64,000 nt of DNA. Source: Hypomesus transpacificus. Its lineage: Eukaryota > Chordata > Actinopteri > Osmeriformes > Osmeridae. Each line of letters begins with the position of its first letter. Positions within the stretch are counted from its first letter, which is position 1. The DNA is taken from positions 770,460 to 834,459 of the forward strand of contig NC_061071.1 of NCBI RefSeq assembly GCF_021917145.1, given 5' to 3'. Below the pieces are notes generated by a model. That model saw nothing but the letters and a program-made list of their open reading frames with translations. It searched no databases and was not told where the DNA came from. The position numbers were made by a program, and so were the translations under genes. Shown here piece after piece: positions 11,501-26,500 of this stretch.

Positions 11501-14500
11501 TGCTCTCAGGCCACCTCGACTTCAGCACCTGGCACAGATGAGAAAGGTGTGAACTGTGCACAATGTTGACCTGCTCATGCAATAAAAGCAGTGTTGCAGT
11601 CAGTATGGTCCAGTTTTGATTTATACTGTTCTTACAAAATAATTTTAGAAAACCACATACAATACTGTACTGTAATTAGTAATGAAACATTACAATGTAT
11701 GCAACTTATAAATACAAACATCTTAAAACTTTACTTTGCAAATCATCTAGACCACTGTTGATTCATAACAAAAAGATCCAAAAGGTTGTTGATAAATCAA
11801 CTGTGGTCAACATGTTGGGCAATTTTAAACATTTTAAATCTTAGATTGACTCTTTAATGTAAGTGGTGGGTGCTTGCTCTACAGGGGACGAAGACATCTG
11901 TACAGAAAACGGCCATGTCTACTCCAACAATGAGATATGGAGCCCAGAGCCCTGTAAGATCTGTGTGTGTGAGGCCGGGACTGTGGTCTGTGAAGAGGTC
12001 CAGTGTGAAGACCTGACAGACTGTGAGACAACAGTGACACCTCAGGGAGAGTGTTGTCCTGTCTGCTCTCAGGCTGCCACAGGAGTAGAACCAGGTGAGG
12101 CCACATTCTCACATTCTGAACACGTTTAATAAGCAGAACGTCCTCTCATTAATGTTTCACGCAAAAATACTGATATTTGTGTTATCTGGGGTTTTGGAAC
12201 TCAAATTTCAGATGAATTTTTGATTTGATTGAACACACAGTTGACCCCAACCCTATTATACTCACAGATAAAATGACTATAAATGTCTTCTCCAACCTGC
12301 CTGGGATTCTGTGTTGCACTAGTTTCTATGGACAGGTTTTTAGCTCGTCATACAAAATGGTCAAGGGGAAAACCAAAGGAGCGACTGCTCACCCAATCTT
12401 GTTAACCAGACCCATGTTTGTCTCTGAGTGTGTCAGTGTGGTTGATCTGTACAATGATAACTTCAGGGTCAGTGTGACTGCCCTGCTGTGCCTATGAATG
12501 CAATCAATTTCGTATCATGACTGAAACTCATTCTCGCTCCTTGTCTCCGAAGAGGTGCAGAGATTGGAACACTGCACAGAAAACGGTCAGGCTTACGCAC
12601 ACAATGAGATTTGGAGGCCCGAGCCCTGTCGCATGTGTGTGTGTGACGGAGGCGTGGTCATCTGTGACGAGGTGCAGTGTGAGCCGGTGGTCAACTGTGA
12701 GAGAGTGGTCATCCCAGAGGGTCAGTGCTGCCCACTGTGTGACACGTTCGCCAGCGCCAAGAGGATCATACGTGAGTGGTTGCTTTTACAACTGTAGTGT
12801 AGTTGAGGTGTGGCTCTACTGGTTGGTTTTACATTGACATTCTAAACCCCCTTCCCTCTTGAGGATTTCTAAAGTATTACATTGTTGCACTGATATTAGA
12901 TAAAGGAGACAGATGCTGACTCCATTACATTACCTGCAAATTACACCATACTGTAGTGGGAGGTGCTATTTATACCACAATGTTGAATTACATTATTCAT
13001 GGTTGTGATTTGTGGTCAAAGTACGTGACAGTTGAAATCAAGAAACTTGATTAATTCATTATTTTCTTTTTAATCTCCTCCCAGAACTAATGGCTTTAAA
13101 GGTAAGACATAATTCAAAGTATGAGGCATATTAAGCTTTTGTTTTTTATACCTCTCATGGCATTAAACATCAGTTGTTAAAAATACAAGAAGGCTTGATG
13201 CCAAAACATGTCATGTACATTTGCAGGGCCAAAAGGGTGAACCAGGTGACATTCCTCACGTAAGTGTCTATTCCAGATTGCATGGAAAATGTGCGTTTGT
13301 TGCTGGATCTCATGAAATAATGTAATATTTGTTTGCATATTTGTATAATTAAAAGAGGTGTGCCTGGGTGGATCATGGCCCTTGCACCATTAAAAACATT
13401 GGGAATGATTTGGCTTTGACCATAGAGATAACAGTCTTCGTATAATTTGTTGTTGAAACATACCTTCATGTATTCTTCCCCAGGTTGTTGGAATTGTGGG
13501 TCGACCTGGACCTATGGTAGGGAATACATTTCATAATTGATTTATTTTTCTCTTTAATACATTAATACACGTAAATCATGTTTACCTGGCAACACTAGAT
13601 GGTGCCATTGCTTCAATTAAAATCAACAGGATCCACAATTATGTTCTGAAAAGTCTAACTGCATGGATCAAGTGTATGTCTTGATTTTGTGATTAAAAAG
13701 TCTTAGGTTTGAAATAAATTCAACTGTCTTTAATCAAATTCCACCCGTTTCTCAAAATTGACAAAGTATTCTTATTCTTAAATGAAGAATAAAGAATTTA
13801 TAAAAAAATTAAAAAAAACAATGCAATATGTGTACCACAACTTTGTTTTCTCCACTTGTGATGACCTGTCTCTACTGTGTATTCAGGGTCCCCCAGGGTC
13901 GCAGGGGACTACTGGACACCGTGGATTCAAAGGCAGACGTGTACGTCCAAAATACTGACTTTACATCACTTTAAAATTCTTTAAATTAACTACAGACAAT
14001 TAAATCCTGACCCTTATGTATTAAATACTCATCCATACACTCAACCTGGGTCTGGGTATTGATTAGCTGTATATATTTTCTATACATATTTCCTTGTGTG
14101 CAGGGTGTTCATGGACCACCTGGCTTTGATGGGGAACCTGGGGTTCCAGGGAACCCTGGAGAGCCAGGACCCTCCGGCCAGCCCTCACTTCCTGGGGTGA
14201 GTGAGTCTGTTGACCCCAGCCCCTGTAGCCTGCATCTGGACTCTAGTCCATAGAAACAGGAGCACAGTTGTGTATGAGAAACCCTGTCCTTCTAGCACTG
14301 ACAGCGCCCTAAACAAGGGTTTATCTGCACTTTTAGTTTAAAATCACTTTAATGAATTTGCACATACAGTATTGATATCAGGGAGATAATAAAGAAATGT
14401 ATCTTAATGTCTGTTCTGTCACCAGCCTAGAAAAAGACTAGTAGTCGTAAAAAACGTAGACGAATAAACAAGCAAAAAAACACACTGGATTGAAAATGTG

Positions 14501-17500
14501 TTGTCCTTTTTTATCATTCAGAGTCAGTTGGTCTCTCAAATGGCCGCTGGCTTCCATGAGAAATCCGGACTGGCTGGGATGGTGTCTGGAACAAGGGTGA
14601 GTGTTTCTGAATCTGTTCAGATGGTGGCCGGATGTAAAATAAATATGTACCTGCAGTAGGCCGTGTGTATCTTATCTATCTGTTCTTACTCTGTTTCTTT
14701 AGGGTGAATCAGGGCCAAGAGGGCATGCAGGGTCGACCGGACCACCCGTATGTCTACGATGGGCTGACAACATTTTTGATCAGTCAAATAAAAGTTTTGT
14801 AGGATTTAATATACCTTTTCTAATTTCTTCAGGGTCCTTCTGGAGCGCAGGGAATCCCAGGGGAGGCTGGAGAACCAGGACCAATGGTCAGTAGTCCTGA
14901 ATCAAAATAGTATTTGCAATCCTTCAGCTTTTTATATTTCTTCTCTATTTTACATCCATCTTTTTCAACATCTACATCATATTTCTTGTCTGACACAACT
15001 AATAATTATGCAGTGACAGATTTCAGATGGCATCCCTAATGATTAAGGTCATTTGGGGAGATTAAGAAAATCTGATATTTTGGCAATCGAGTAAAGATGT
15101 GACTGCACTGACCCCATGGTTTCTGCAGATGAGATTAATTGTATAACATGTTTTGCTGTAGAGTAGTGTTTTAGCTTGTAATAAAAAGTGATGTTTTTCC
15201 ATAGGGCTCCTATGGTCATAGAGGACCTGAAGGTCCACCAGGAAAACCAGGACCTGATGTAAGTGCACTAACCAATAAATTCACCAGACAAACTCTTTGG
15301 CTAGGGGAATTTTAGGTTATGGTTTGGTTCCTGCTTGAAGTAAATAGCCCAAAGCAATTTGTAGATGATTCACCTGTGAGGTAAGATGAACTGAGTTGTG
15401 TCGTGTTTCTTCATCAGGGTGCGCCAGGCGCGCCAGGAAATACTGGAGAACAGGGATTCGCTGGGTCTCAGGTAGAAACACAAATCCAAACAAGACCAAA
15501 CTCTGACATGGCAATGAATTACTGTTTTCATACTGTACCTTTCATAAATGCAAGTAAAGAGATGTTGAATAGTTAGCATATAAACATTTTGCTAAATGTG
15601 CTACTGAGAAGGGTATCAAAATGCTGACTCAAACGGATTTTAGGGTTCGAGAGGTTTCCCTGGCCTACCCGGTCATCCAGGAATGAAGGGTCACAAGGTG
15701 AGATCATTTTTTGTTGTGGATTTGCACAAGGTTAGTTGGGTCCATTTTTTATTACTTAAGTCAATGTAAGACTTTCTACAAAGTCTTATTTTAGGAGCTA
15801 TGAAAAAGAAATAATTCTTATTTCATTGTATGATGTTTAATCGGACCTATTCAAAATACACGTGTACTGTACTAGCTTTATATGGTTGAAGGACAAATCA
15901 GACCTACTACTACTACTACTACTACTACATATTATATGTATTTCTCAATGACAGGGTCATGCTGGCCTTGGGGGATCAAGAGGAGAAACAGGAGCGGTTG
16001 GATCAAAGGTAGACACATTTCTAAGTCATATGGTTTCGGAATATACTCAAATACATTCGGTTGTGTGCTTGAAATTTTTTTTGTTTACGAATTAAAGTTT
16101 TACAAGTAAATGTGTGTTTTTTACAGGGCGTATCAGGTGTTCCTGGGGGAATGGGGCCTCTGGGCCCACCGGTAGGTTACACAATGCTGGCATAATGATT
16201 GAATTTGTAAACATGAAAACGTTTCCAAAGAAATGCTGTTCTAACAGACCCACTATAAATATTTCAGGGTTCCGTGGGCATGCCAGGAGAGAGAGGCAGA
16301 AGTGGTCCAAGTGGAGCGGTGGTGAGTGAAAGCTGATGAGAAACAGACAAGTTTGACAAGAGTTAGAATAGAATACGCATGATGAAATCCTGCCTCAATT
16401 GCTCTGTCCTTTCTCTACATACAGGGAAAACGTGGTCTTCCTGGTCATATTGGTAAACCAGGTCCCATGGTGAGAGTTTAAACCAAACCCAAGCAAGGCT
16501 GAGTACAGACTTGACTTAACACATTAACTTTGAAAAGAGGTCAGAGTACATTTCTACTTTACTGTAAACAAAAGGACACATATGCTACACGAATAGGCAG
16601 CATGTTCATATCTTTTTGAAGAATTTAAGTGAGATCACATATACTTACTGTAATATACACTTCTCAGGGTCCAGTTGGGATCAACGGTGCTCCAGGTTAT
16701 CCCGGTAGCCCTGGCATGAAGGTGAGTCCACCACCTTTGTCAACAAAAACTGTCTTGAACTGTCTTGCTGAAGTACTACAGGACTCTTTTAAATGCCAGA
16801 TACAGCATGTCAAATATCTGTTTCGTCCAGGGTGAGGCGGGGCCGACAGGGGTCCGGGGAACTGAGGGCCCCCAGGGGCAACGAGGGGATGCTGGACACG
16901 TGGGACGTCCTGGACCAACAGGGATTCAAGTGTGTAGCTAGTCAGCTAAGATAATTGCAAACATACAGTTTACGAACTCTTTATGCTTATTTACTACATG
17001 CACACAGACTAGCTGACAGATTATCTTTCACTTGAGTTGATTGTCTTTATAAAATATGTTCTAATTCATCCAGGGTCCTTCAGGAACAGATGGAGCTCCA
17101 GGAAGCAGAGGATCCACGGTATTAACATGTCATATGATTTATCCTGTGTTTCTACTTTTCATTTTAAAAACTTCTGTATTCTGCCCATCACAAATGGGGA
17201 AAACAGCTATCAGGACAACAAGTCCTCCCCATACTAAATAGTTTCATTCATAAGATTCACCAAAATGTTGGATTGTATTTGAGAACATGATAGACTCGGT
17301 TCAAGTGTTATGCACCAGTATTAGACTAGTAGATAGTAATCATGACTGGTCATTATTATTATTTTATTGATTGACAGATTAATATATATATATATATATA
17401 TTTTTTATATTTTTTAAATAAAATTGTAGGATAATTAAAAAATTGTATAAAGCACTAATGTGCGAAAATGCGTGTATCTGGGAGCAGAAAGGACCGATGA

Positions 17501-20500
17501 GACAATTATCTCATGTAAGGAGAACGTAAATATTACCATGTACATGGTGATCTCACTTTTGATAGGAGAGCCTAACTTTCTATCTATTTTAGGGAATGCC
17601 AGGTGTTCTGGGCCCAGTCGGACTGCTCGGCCCAGCAGGAACACCTGGACCTCAAGGTACCACAGGCCTAGACGGGCCCAAGGGACAACTGGTGAGAGTT
17701 CAACTTGGCCGACCTGGGTTGTTCATCTTTCTTTGTGGGATTTTTAAGGCCTGGGTGAAAAACAACTGTGAATAACTGCTGTTTCCCCTACAGGGAGATC
17801 CTGGCGTGGAGGGATTCAAAGGAGAAGCTGGACTCAAAGGAGAGATAGTAAGATATGCCTATTTGCATTAGTGGCCTTTAGTGCTGTGTCCTCAATGGGT
17901 CCCTGTGTGTGGATAGATGGATAAATAGAGAGATTGATGGATGGAGGGATGCAGTGAAGGATATATGTATGAATGACAGATGGATTGATGGAGAAAAGAG
18001 AGATGCATGGACAATGGATAGATGGCGGTGTGAATTGATAGATGGATGTTTTAATAGATGTGGATAAATTCATTTATTCAAATGGGATGTCCCCACAGGG
18101 TTCACCGGGTCTCCACGGTACAATAGGGCCAATGGGGGAGGAGGGAAAGAGGGGACCAAGGGGGGACAGTGGGGCCGTCGGCCCCCCCGGACCTACTGGT
18201 GAAATGGTGAGTGTCCGAATAACATTGTTTCTCTTATCAATGAGGTTTTCAATGAGCATTGAACTAATAGTGTCTAAAATATTGTATGTTTTTTATTGTA
18301 CAAGTTACATGTTATTTGTTTCATTTCTAGGGTGCTCCAGGAAACAGGGGCTTCCCCGGTGGAGATGGACTGCCTGGTCAAAAGGTTCGCTGGATTATTT
18401 TAAATTGTGTTTGCTTAATCCCAAATGCAATTTTGGTTACCTTTTGAATTAGAATGTATTCAAATTGAGTGACATCAATAAGACACTGCATCATGAATTC
18501 TTAGTCTGCAGTGGGTTACCAACCCTTTGATGCTCTTCATTTTCCTAAAGGGGGCCCAAGGTGAAAGAGGCCTGGCCGGGTCATTTGGAGCCAAAGGCCT
18601 TGAAGGTGACCCTGGGCGCACTGGAGAGCCTGGCTTGCCCGGAGCAAGGGTGAGATGACAGCCATGTTCTTTTTTTTTACCATGCTATCACATACCCAAA
18701 ACACACTGTGTATGATAAACTGGAAGTAATCAAACACGGAACTCAATGACAGATGGCTTGTTAGTATGCATTACACAGGGAGTACAACGGTACTTAGGAA
18801 TGATTTGCTGGACGTGATGTTAGTTTCCTCCAGGAAAACAATGACTCTTATTGAGGGACTGGTTTCTCTTGTTGGTTAGTTGTAACTGATTCAACTTATT
18901 GTACTCGTTTTGAATTATATTATAGTTGCTTGCTTTCCTATAGGTACACTCTTGCACTTTTTGAGGTTCATGTTGTTTAATTGTAACTTTTAACTACATC
19001 CTCTTATGTTTCTTCCCATTTGCTTTTCACAATGTATGCTTCAGGTTTTGGCTACCCACAATGTTTTTGGGGCTATCTCATTGTTCATGATCATTAACCT
19101 ATGCACTTTTGTAAAGCTCTCTCTTGGAAGTCGCTTTGGATAAAAGCCTCTGCTAAATGAATACATGTAAATGTAAATAAATGCTCATTTACAAAGCCCA
19201 AAGCCTAAAACTAAGAATCTGTTTTTACTTCATATTCAGGGCTTGACAGGTATTGCCGGTAGCACAGGAGCTGAGGGAAAACAAGGACCAATGGTAAAGA
19301 GTCATGACAAATACAACATACTGTGTTGCACTGAGGAGAGAGACAGTCATGTAGAGACCAACACTGAAACCTCTGTCTGTCTGTCGGCCTGCCTTTCAGG
19401 GAGGTTCTGGAGAGGATGGGAAATCAGGACCAGCGGGGCCGGCTGGATCAAGGGGTCTAGCTGGTTCAATGGGCCTTCCAGGACCAAAGGGCTTCACTGT
19501 CAGTACCTCTCATGCCATCAGTGTTAAAAAGGCAGCTTGCTAAACCACCTGAACTGTTGTGTTTTGTGTAGTCCAAATATCACTAACTAATGCATTGGAT
19601 TGAATAGAGCAGCGACCAATGTTGATACCGAAATCTTGTATTTTCAGGGAGATCCTGGGAAGACAGGAGAGGTGGGCACCCCAGGACCTGCAGGTCAAAG
19701 GGTAGGTCCAGAAGAATTCTTTTTTAATCTTTTCTTTTGTGATTCGCTGTAAGACTGCTGAATGATTGAGAAAGTATTCTACAAACTGTAAGATATAAGT
19801 CACAAAAAAGTTATTCTATTTCAGGGAGTTAATGGAAAGGATGGTGAAGAAGGTGCAGCAGGTTCAACTGGCCCAGCGGTAAGCCTATTCAATTCCAGTT
19901 TTATGATTTATAAAATTGTATTTTACAGAATTTATACCTGCACTTACTAATGTTACTATATGTGGGCTGAATTGAACACTGACATCTCTGACAATAAATG
20001 AGAAGTTAAGGTTGCCATGGAGTTGCTGCTAATGCAAATCTTTTCACAATTATCTTTTTAAAGGGAATAGCAGGGAAGAGAGGAGAACAAGGACCTCCAG
20101 GTCTAAACGGTTTTCAGGTGGGTTCCATAATCATACTAGATTACAGACTTTTCAAAAGAAATACATTTTGGGTGCTCTGTGGTTTAAATAATTGACACTT
20201 CGCAGTAATCAGAGACATTTCAATGAGAGCTGACGGAAGCTGAACTTTCAGCTGAAGCTAAAAACACTAACACTTGAGTTGTGTTCTGTCTGATTGCAGG
20301 GTTTACCAGGACCCCCAGGTCCCCCTGGAGAGTCTGGGAAGCCAGGAGACGAGGTACAGCAGCAAATGTACACTCAAGATAAAAGTATCACACACACCAT
20401 AGTCTCACACTTCTACAGTATGAGACACATTGTACAACTGTCACATGCTTCTCAATCATATAGTTGATCTTGTGTGTCCTGTGTTTCTAAAAATACATGA

Positions 20501-23500
20501 AACAAATCTGATACACCTATTTTGGAAACGAATCCATAGCTTTACTAGGGTTTAATACAATAGGATTAGTATAAACACGATTTGGTTTCTACCAAATGGT
20601 TAACCTTAACAAAAATAAGAAAAAAATGACTGAAATCTTTGTTGTGTCCAGGGTATTGCTGGAGAGGCGGGAGGCGTAGGTCTGACAGGACCAAGGGTAA
20701 GTTATTTATGGCACTGTCGTTTTCACTTTGACCACAATGGCGCCCAAATCATTGATCTTGGATTGTAATGGTTTACATTCCTCGTCCCAACCATATATCA
20801 GGACTGTACATAGAGAAAGCAGTTGAGAGATGACTGATGACCAGATTCATCCTATATCTTAGGGTGAGCGTGGAACACCAGGAGAGAGAGGAGAGGTGGG
20901 ACCTAATGGATTACAGGGGCCTAAAGGTGGCCTCGGAACACAAGGACTTGATGGTCCAAAGGTACATCCTTTATTGTATACATTGTAGGAGAATGTGTTC
21001 AGACTTTATACTACATGCACACATACTTAATGGCATACAGTTAGTCCTTGTAGGTTCAGTAAAGAACACAGTATCATTTTGAACGCTGTTTTTGTTGAGA
21101 ACAGTCTGAGGTTCTTCATGGTATGCAGTTAGTCCAAGTATATTCAATGAAGAACATAATATAATTGGGAATACTGTCTTTGTTGAGAATGGTCTCAAGT
21201 ACAAGAGACACAGAGACTTCTTCACAATACACCAAACTGACAAATAGATGCGGTTACACAAATGAGTTTCCATCCTCCCTATGTTTTAGGGCAATGCTGG
21301 TCCAGCGGGTGCTGTTGGAGACCCAGGACCCCCAGGCCTGCAAGGGATGCCAGGGGAGAGGGGCATTCCTGGCCCCTCTGGGCCAAAGGGAGACATAGTA
21401 TGTGGGACTGAAATCCACTGTAGAGTATAACACTATAACACAAACAAGCATCCGGTGCTTTAAAGCAATTGTGTGGGGGATATTTGTTTCATATTTAACA
21501 CTCTGATGCTGTGATGCCTTGTTGGTTTGCAGGGGTCAGTGGGTGAGGCAGGAGCAGTGGGTACTGCTGGAAATGATGGTGCACGGGTAAGACACAATGG
21601 CATAGGTCAATCAGATGTTCGTCAAACTTTTCAGTTCATAAATGTAACGTCTTATAATAGCAGACTTTTGTCTCCAGAAACGTTTTTGTCTCAAATTTCT
21701 TTGCATGGCCCCAAAACAGCTAGTCTACATTTTGTAATTTAAGTATGAACAATTTTATGTTTTCATTAAAAGGGACTTCCCGGTTCACTCGGACCAACAG
21801 GACCTGCTGGACCCAATGGTGCAAAGGTGAGCCACTCAGTGTCACCAAAAACGTATAAAAGATGTCTCAATGGCTAGTTGTTTTATTTAGACAGCTAGGA
21901 AACAGAGAGGAAGTAGACAAGGACAGGGAAGTGGAGAGAGTGGGATCTGAGCACTGGGAGTGGGTTAGTGTTTACATGTTTATTCCTTGATGTGTTTAAA
22001 TGTTTCATTACAGACCGAGAGATTCAGAGATGTAAGTGTGGATGCAGTATGATGATGATGATCACTATGTTGTGTGTTTCAGGGAGAATCTGGCCCTGCA
22101 GGACCAGCTGGACGAAGAGGATCCAGAGCCATGTCTGTCAGTAGAGCATTCATGCATACACATTTGGCACTGATAAAGTATGATTGATTGCATTTTAATT
22201 GATCTATCTATTTCGGTTCTAGGGATCTCGTGGTGAACCTGGTCCAATTGGTGCTGTTGGATTCCCTGGACCTCCTGTGAGTAGCCACTATTTCACTTTT
22301 GACACCTGTGTAGCTTTGAGTTGGTGCTGAAATCTGTGGTCACAACAATACTACTTAATTCCAACAATCACTATTTTAATGTTCATACAGTCGAGGAAAC
22401 TGCAGTTATTTGTTCATATTATGAATTATGCTATCCTTATTCTCAACCAGAGTGACATGGAGATGATCTATGGTGATACATCCCAAAACAAGTGTTGAAA
22501 TTATTTTCTTGTGTGTGCTGTAAGGGTGTGGATGGCCAACCTGGGGTCAAAGGTGAGACAGGTGAACCAGGCCAGAATGGTGAGGCTGGATCTCCTGGAC
22601 CTCAGGGAATAGCAGGAAAAACAGGAACACAGGTACGGTCCAGCTCTGTGGGACAACTAAATCCTTCAATGTGCAGTGAAAATGCAAATCAACATTCATA
22701 ACAAATTTTGATTTGTCAAAATAGGGCATATTGCATATATCAATCTATAATACTGAACTCAAAATGCTATGTTGATGTTTGTCAGGGGCCTGTGGGTGTG
22801 ACTGGACTAAAAGGTGGAAGGGGGACACAGGGGGCAGCAGTGAGTAGAGGTTTTTCAATCATACTCACAAATACTTTGAGTCTTTGAGTATTTGATTGAG
22901 CATTGACGTATTATCTATGCTACATTAAAGGGTCCATCTGGATTCCCTGGTCTCGCTGGAGGAGTTGGACCCGTTGGATCAGCCGTGAGTTTTCCTGTCA
23001 ATGTTGCAAATCCAAATGACCACAATAGCTAGCTCTGCATTGGTGTGTAAAAACAAAAAGTGAAACTAGTTAATTTTACAAAAATTGTACTCGTTAAAAT
23101 GCACTGTATCTCATTCCCACTGACTCAGACACCTCGGCTAGGCAGCAGAGTAGCAGGCTGACAACTTTTTTTCTCAGAGAAAACATGTTTTTATCTCAGG
23201 GTGCAGTTGGGGCCCCCGGGCCTCTGGGTACCACAGGCAAGCCAGGTTCTAAAGGGATTCTAGGGGAGAACGGCCCCCCGGGGAGCCAAGGAGAGAGAGG
23301 GGCTCCTGGTCCAGCAGGAGGCTCCGGAGATAAAGGAGACTCTGGAGAGGATGGACCAGGGGTAAGAATTTTGATTTGAGCTTTTCCCACCTCCACAACG
23401 CTTTACAGTCTGCAGTTATATATTTTATTCATATATATATTTTTGACTTTAGATCAAACACTTTGATGAATTCCATTAGTGTTAGCAACATCCAATTCTA

Positions 23501-26500
23501 AAATCATGATTATTTCCACTGTGTTCTCTAAATCTATTATTTGTGTTAATAATATCATTTAATAACAAATCATGTTCTGTGACAGGGTCCTGATGGGCCT
23601 CCTGGACCTGCAGGAATTTCAGGACAGAGAGGCCTAGTGGGTATGCCTGGACTCCGAGGAGAGCGCGGCATGCTGGGACTTCCTGGTCCAGCTGTATGTA
23701 TTAGTCAGACCCGTGGAACTTACCATTCACTCACTTGCCAATCACTCTCATTTGTTTACAGTGGCAATGATTAAATACTGTGCATAATGTTAGAGATGCA
23801 CCTACTTCTCAGGGTCCTCCAGGTAAAGCAGGAACTCCAGGGGGTCAGGGAAGCAAGGGGCCTGCAGGTTCGGTGGGCTTACCTGGACCAACTGGTCCTA
23901 AAGGAGAACCCGGTCCTGAGGTGTGTTCTCAGTTCTCACTACTTATAGTCACACTTTACTAATATCAATTAAGAGTGATAAGCAGGTCTGTATCACAGAT
24001 GGATTCAAGTAAGGTTGCCTCTCTCTGCAGGGAGGGGTTGGAGAGGATGGGACGCCTGGAAACGATGGCATCGTTGGAACCAGGGTAAGATTCATATGAT
24101 TGTAGTGTGTGTGTTTGTGTGATGCATGTATACCTTCGTCTGACTGTCTTGCCTGTGTAGGGAGATAGAGGCAACACAGGCCCTGAGGGTCTTGCTGGTG
24201 CTCAGGGGGGGCCTGGGTCCCCAGGACCCATCGGCTCCACTGGAAACCCCGGCAAGAGAGGAAACAATGTGAGTCCTCTTTTCAACTCATTTATTTTGTT
24301 TATTCACTGGGTCTGCTAGATTGATGATCTTGATGGAACTAGTTTCCCCTTATTGGATTCTGTCTGTTTAACAATAGGGTTCTAAGGGACCCCCTGGCCC
24401 TCTAGGCTCAGCAGGAATACGAGGAAAGTTGGTGAGTGGTAACTTAGCTCTTATTCATTGTGTCTTTAAGTGTTTTGCACTTGTAAAACTTGTAATTGTC
24501 ACATTATGTTGATTAAACAACAAACTGACGTTGTAATGTAGATTCAAGTTTGCATATGCATATTGACAAAAAAAACTATCTTTGTGTGATTCCTAGGGGC
24601 CTCAAGGGCCACTGGGAGATAAGGGAGCACGTGGCAATCAGGGAGAGAGGGGCCAGAAAGGACACAGGGGCTTCACCGGACTCCATGGCTTGCCTGGGAC
24701 AACCGTAAGAAGAAATGCGCTTTCTCAATCATACCATAGAATACAAACACTACAATCACCCTGTAGAAAATACAGGAAACACACAGCAAATCACACACCT
24801 CCACATGATCCTAGTTTTCCAGGTGTCTCCTAGTGAACTCACAGTCAACATATTCCAATATTCCTAATAATGAAATGGTTGTTTCTGAGCAGTAATAGAC
24901 ACAATAAACACAATGATAAACACAGCATGCTGACGGCTAATTACAGATGTTTTGTTTATTTAGGGACAATCAGGGGATGTGGGAGCACCAGGCATCACTG
25001 GACCGACTGGGCAGAGAGTAAGTGCACACAAACAAACTTGACCATAATGTGTGTTTATTAAGGTACAGTCAAGCTATCTATTTTCTAATTGCTACATTTA
25101 GGGCCCCCCTGGTGTGGTTGGCCCCCCAGGAAAGGAAGGATACATTGGACATCCCGGGCCTATGGGCTCTCCCGGTACAAGAGGAGCCTCTGGCGACATT
25201 GGACCAGAGGTACGAATCTTTTGGCCCAGAAAATATGTCGTGTTAGCTCAACGGTCAAGCTATATACAATTGTTTCCAGTTTGGCTACAGCTGATAAATT
25301 ATTCATATTTTTGTTAAATAACCTTTAAAACCTTTACATATTTTAAAAGTTTTTCTTTCTCCCCTAAGGGACCTCCAGGAGAAACAGGCCCCCGTGGTCC
25401 TCCTGGATCTCCTGGCCCCCCCACGGCTGCTGTGGATGACCTTTTCGGGAGCCCCTTCGACTATGACTTTGATGGGGGTGCACCACCCCCTATAGAGTTC
25501 GGCAAGGCCGCGGACGCCCCCCCTCCTCCGCCTGAGTTCAACGAGGACGAGGCCCTTCCCAACAAGGCCTCAGATGTGGTCCGTGTAGATAAGGGGGTCC
25601 AAACCACGCTGAAGACCCTCAGCGGACATCTGCAGAACCTGCGCAGTCCAGACGGCAGCCGTGCTCACCCAGCCAAAACCTGCCAGGACATCAAACAGTG
25701 TTATCCTCTGAAACGCAGTGGTGTGTAGCTTTAACATGCTTTTAACGGCTTTGACAGTCTGATTTCATTCGCTTTTTTGAAGGTCTGTATAGGTCTTTGT
25801 TGTGTGTGTAGGTCTTTGTAGTGTGTGTAGATTGTGAAGTGACTAACACTGGCGTTTGATGCGTTTTCATTTCATAATGCTTTTGTGATCTGATATTCTG
25901 GTATTAGGTGATTACTGGGTGGATCCCAACGAAGGGAATGCCAAGGATGCCATTAAGGTGTTCTGTAACATGGAGACCGGAGAAACTTGTATCCCAGCCA
26001 ACCCTGCAAACATACCGCAGAAAACATGGTGGACGAAATCTACTCCTAGCCCAACCAAACCTTTGTGGTTTGGAGCTAACATGAATGGAGGAACAAGAGT
26101 GAGTACACAAAAGAGGAATTCAAAAATTATGAATATTTTTTCTGAAACTAACTTTGCCCAACATATGATTTCAGTTCAACTATGGCAACAAAGGGGACGA
26201 GCCCAACACTGTGGCCATTCAGATGAAGCTGATCCGACTTTTGTCCAAAGAGTCGGTCCAGAATGTCACCTTCCACTGCAAGAATAGCGTGGCCTACAAA
26301 GATGAAAAGAGTGGCAACCTGAAGAAAGCACTCGTCCTCAAGGGTGCCAACGGACAGGACATCAGGGCTCAGGGTAACAACCGCCTCCGATACACTGTCC
26401 TGGAAGACGGATGTTCGGTAAGTTATCCACTCTGACTGTGGCTGTAGTAGAGCAAAGACTTTAATATTCGAATGAATTACATATTCACCGTGCTGTTTCA

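Larger units (their letters stand above)
14703..25422 (+). other. col5a2: col5a2 major triple-helix coding region
   Basis: Forty-two complete helix exons plus the first 54 bases of exon 25369-25720 encode 338 consecutive triplets. Every helix exon starts with a complete Gly codon and ends on a codon boundary, as in all clade A fibrillar collagens. I read each exon: all triplets begin with Gly except one, in exon 22083-22136. A 162-bp exon lies at 23200-23361. The helix is residues 351-1364 of the model. Confidence 0.92.

Noticed and set aside
11130..11582. 150-codon - strand frame over VWC exon 1 (and the similar 77-codon frame at 11879-12112)
   Set aside because: Antisense shadows of the real VWC exons; their mutual similarity comes from the exon duplication.
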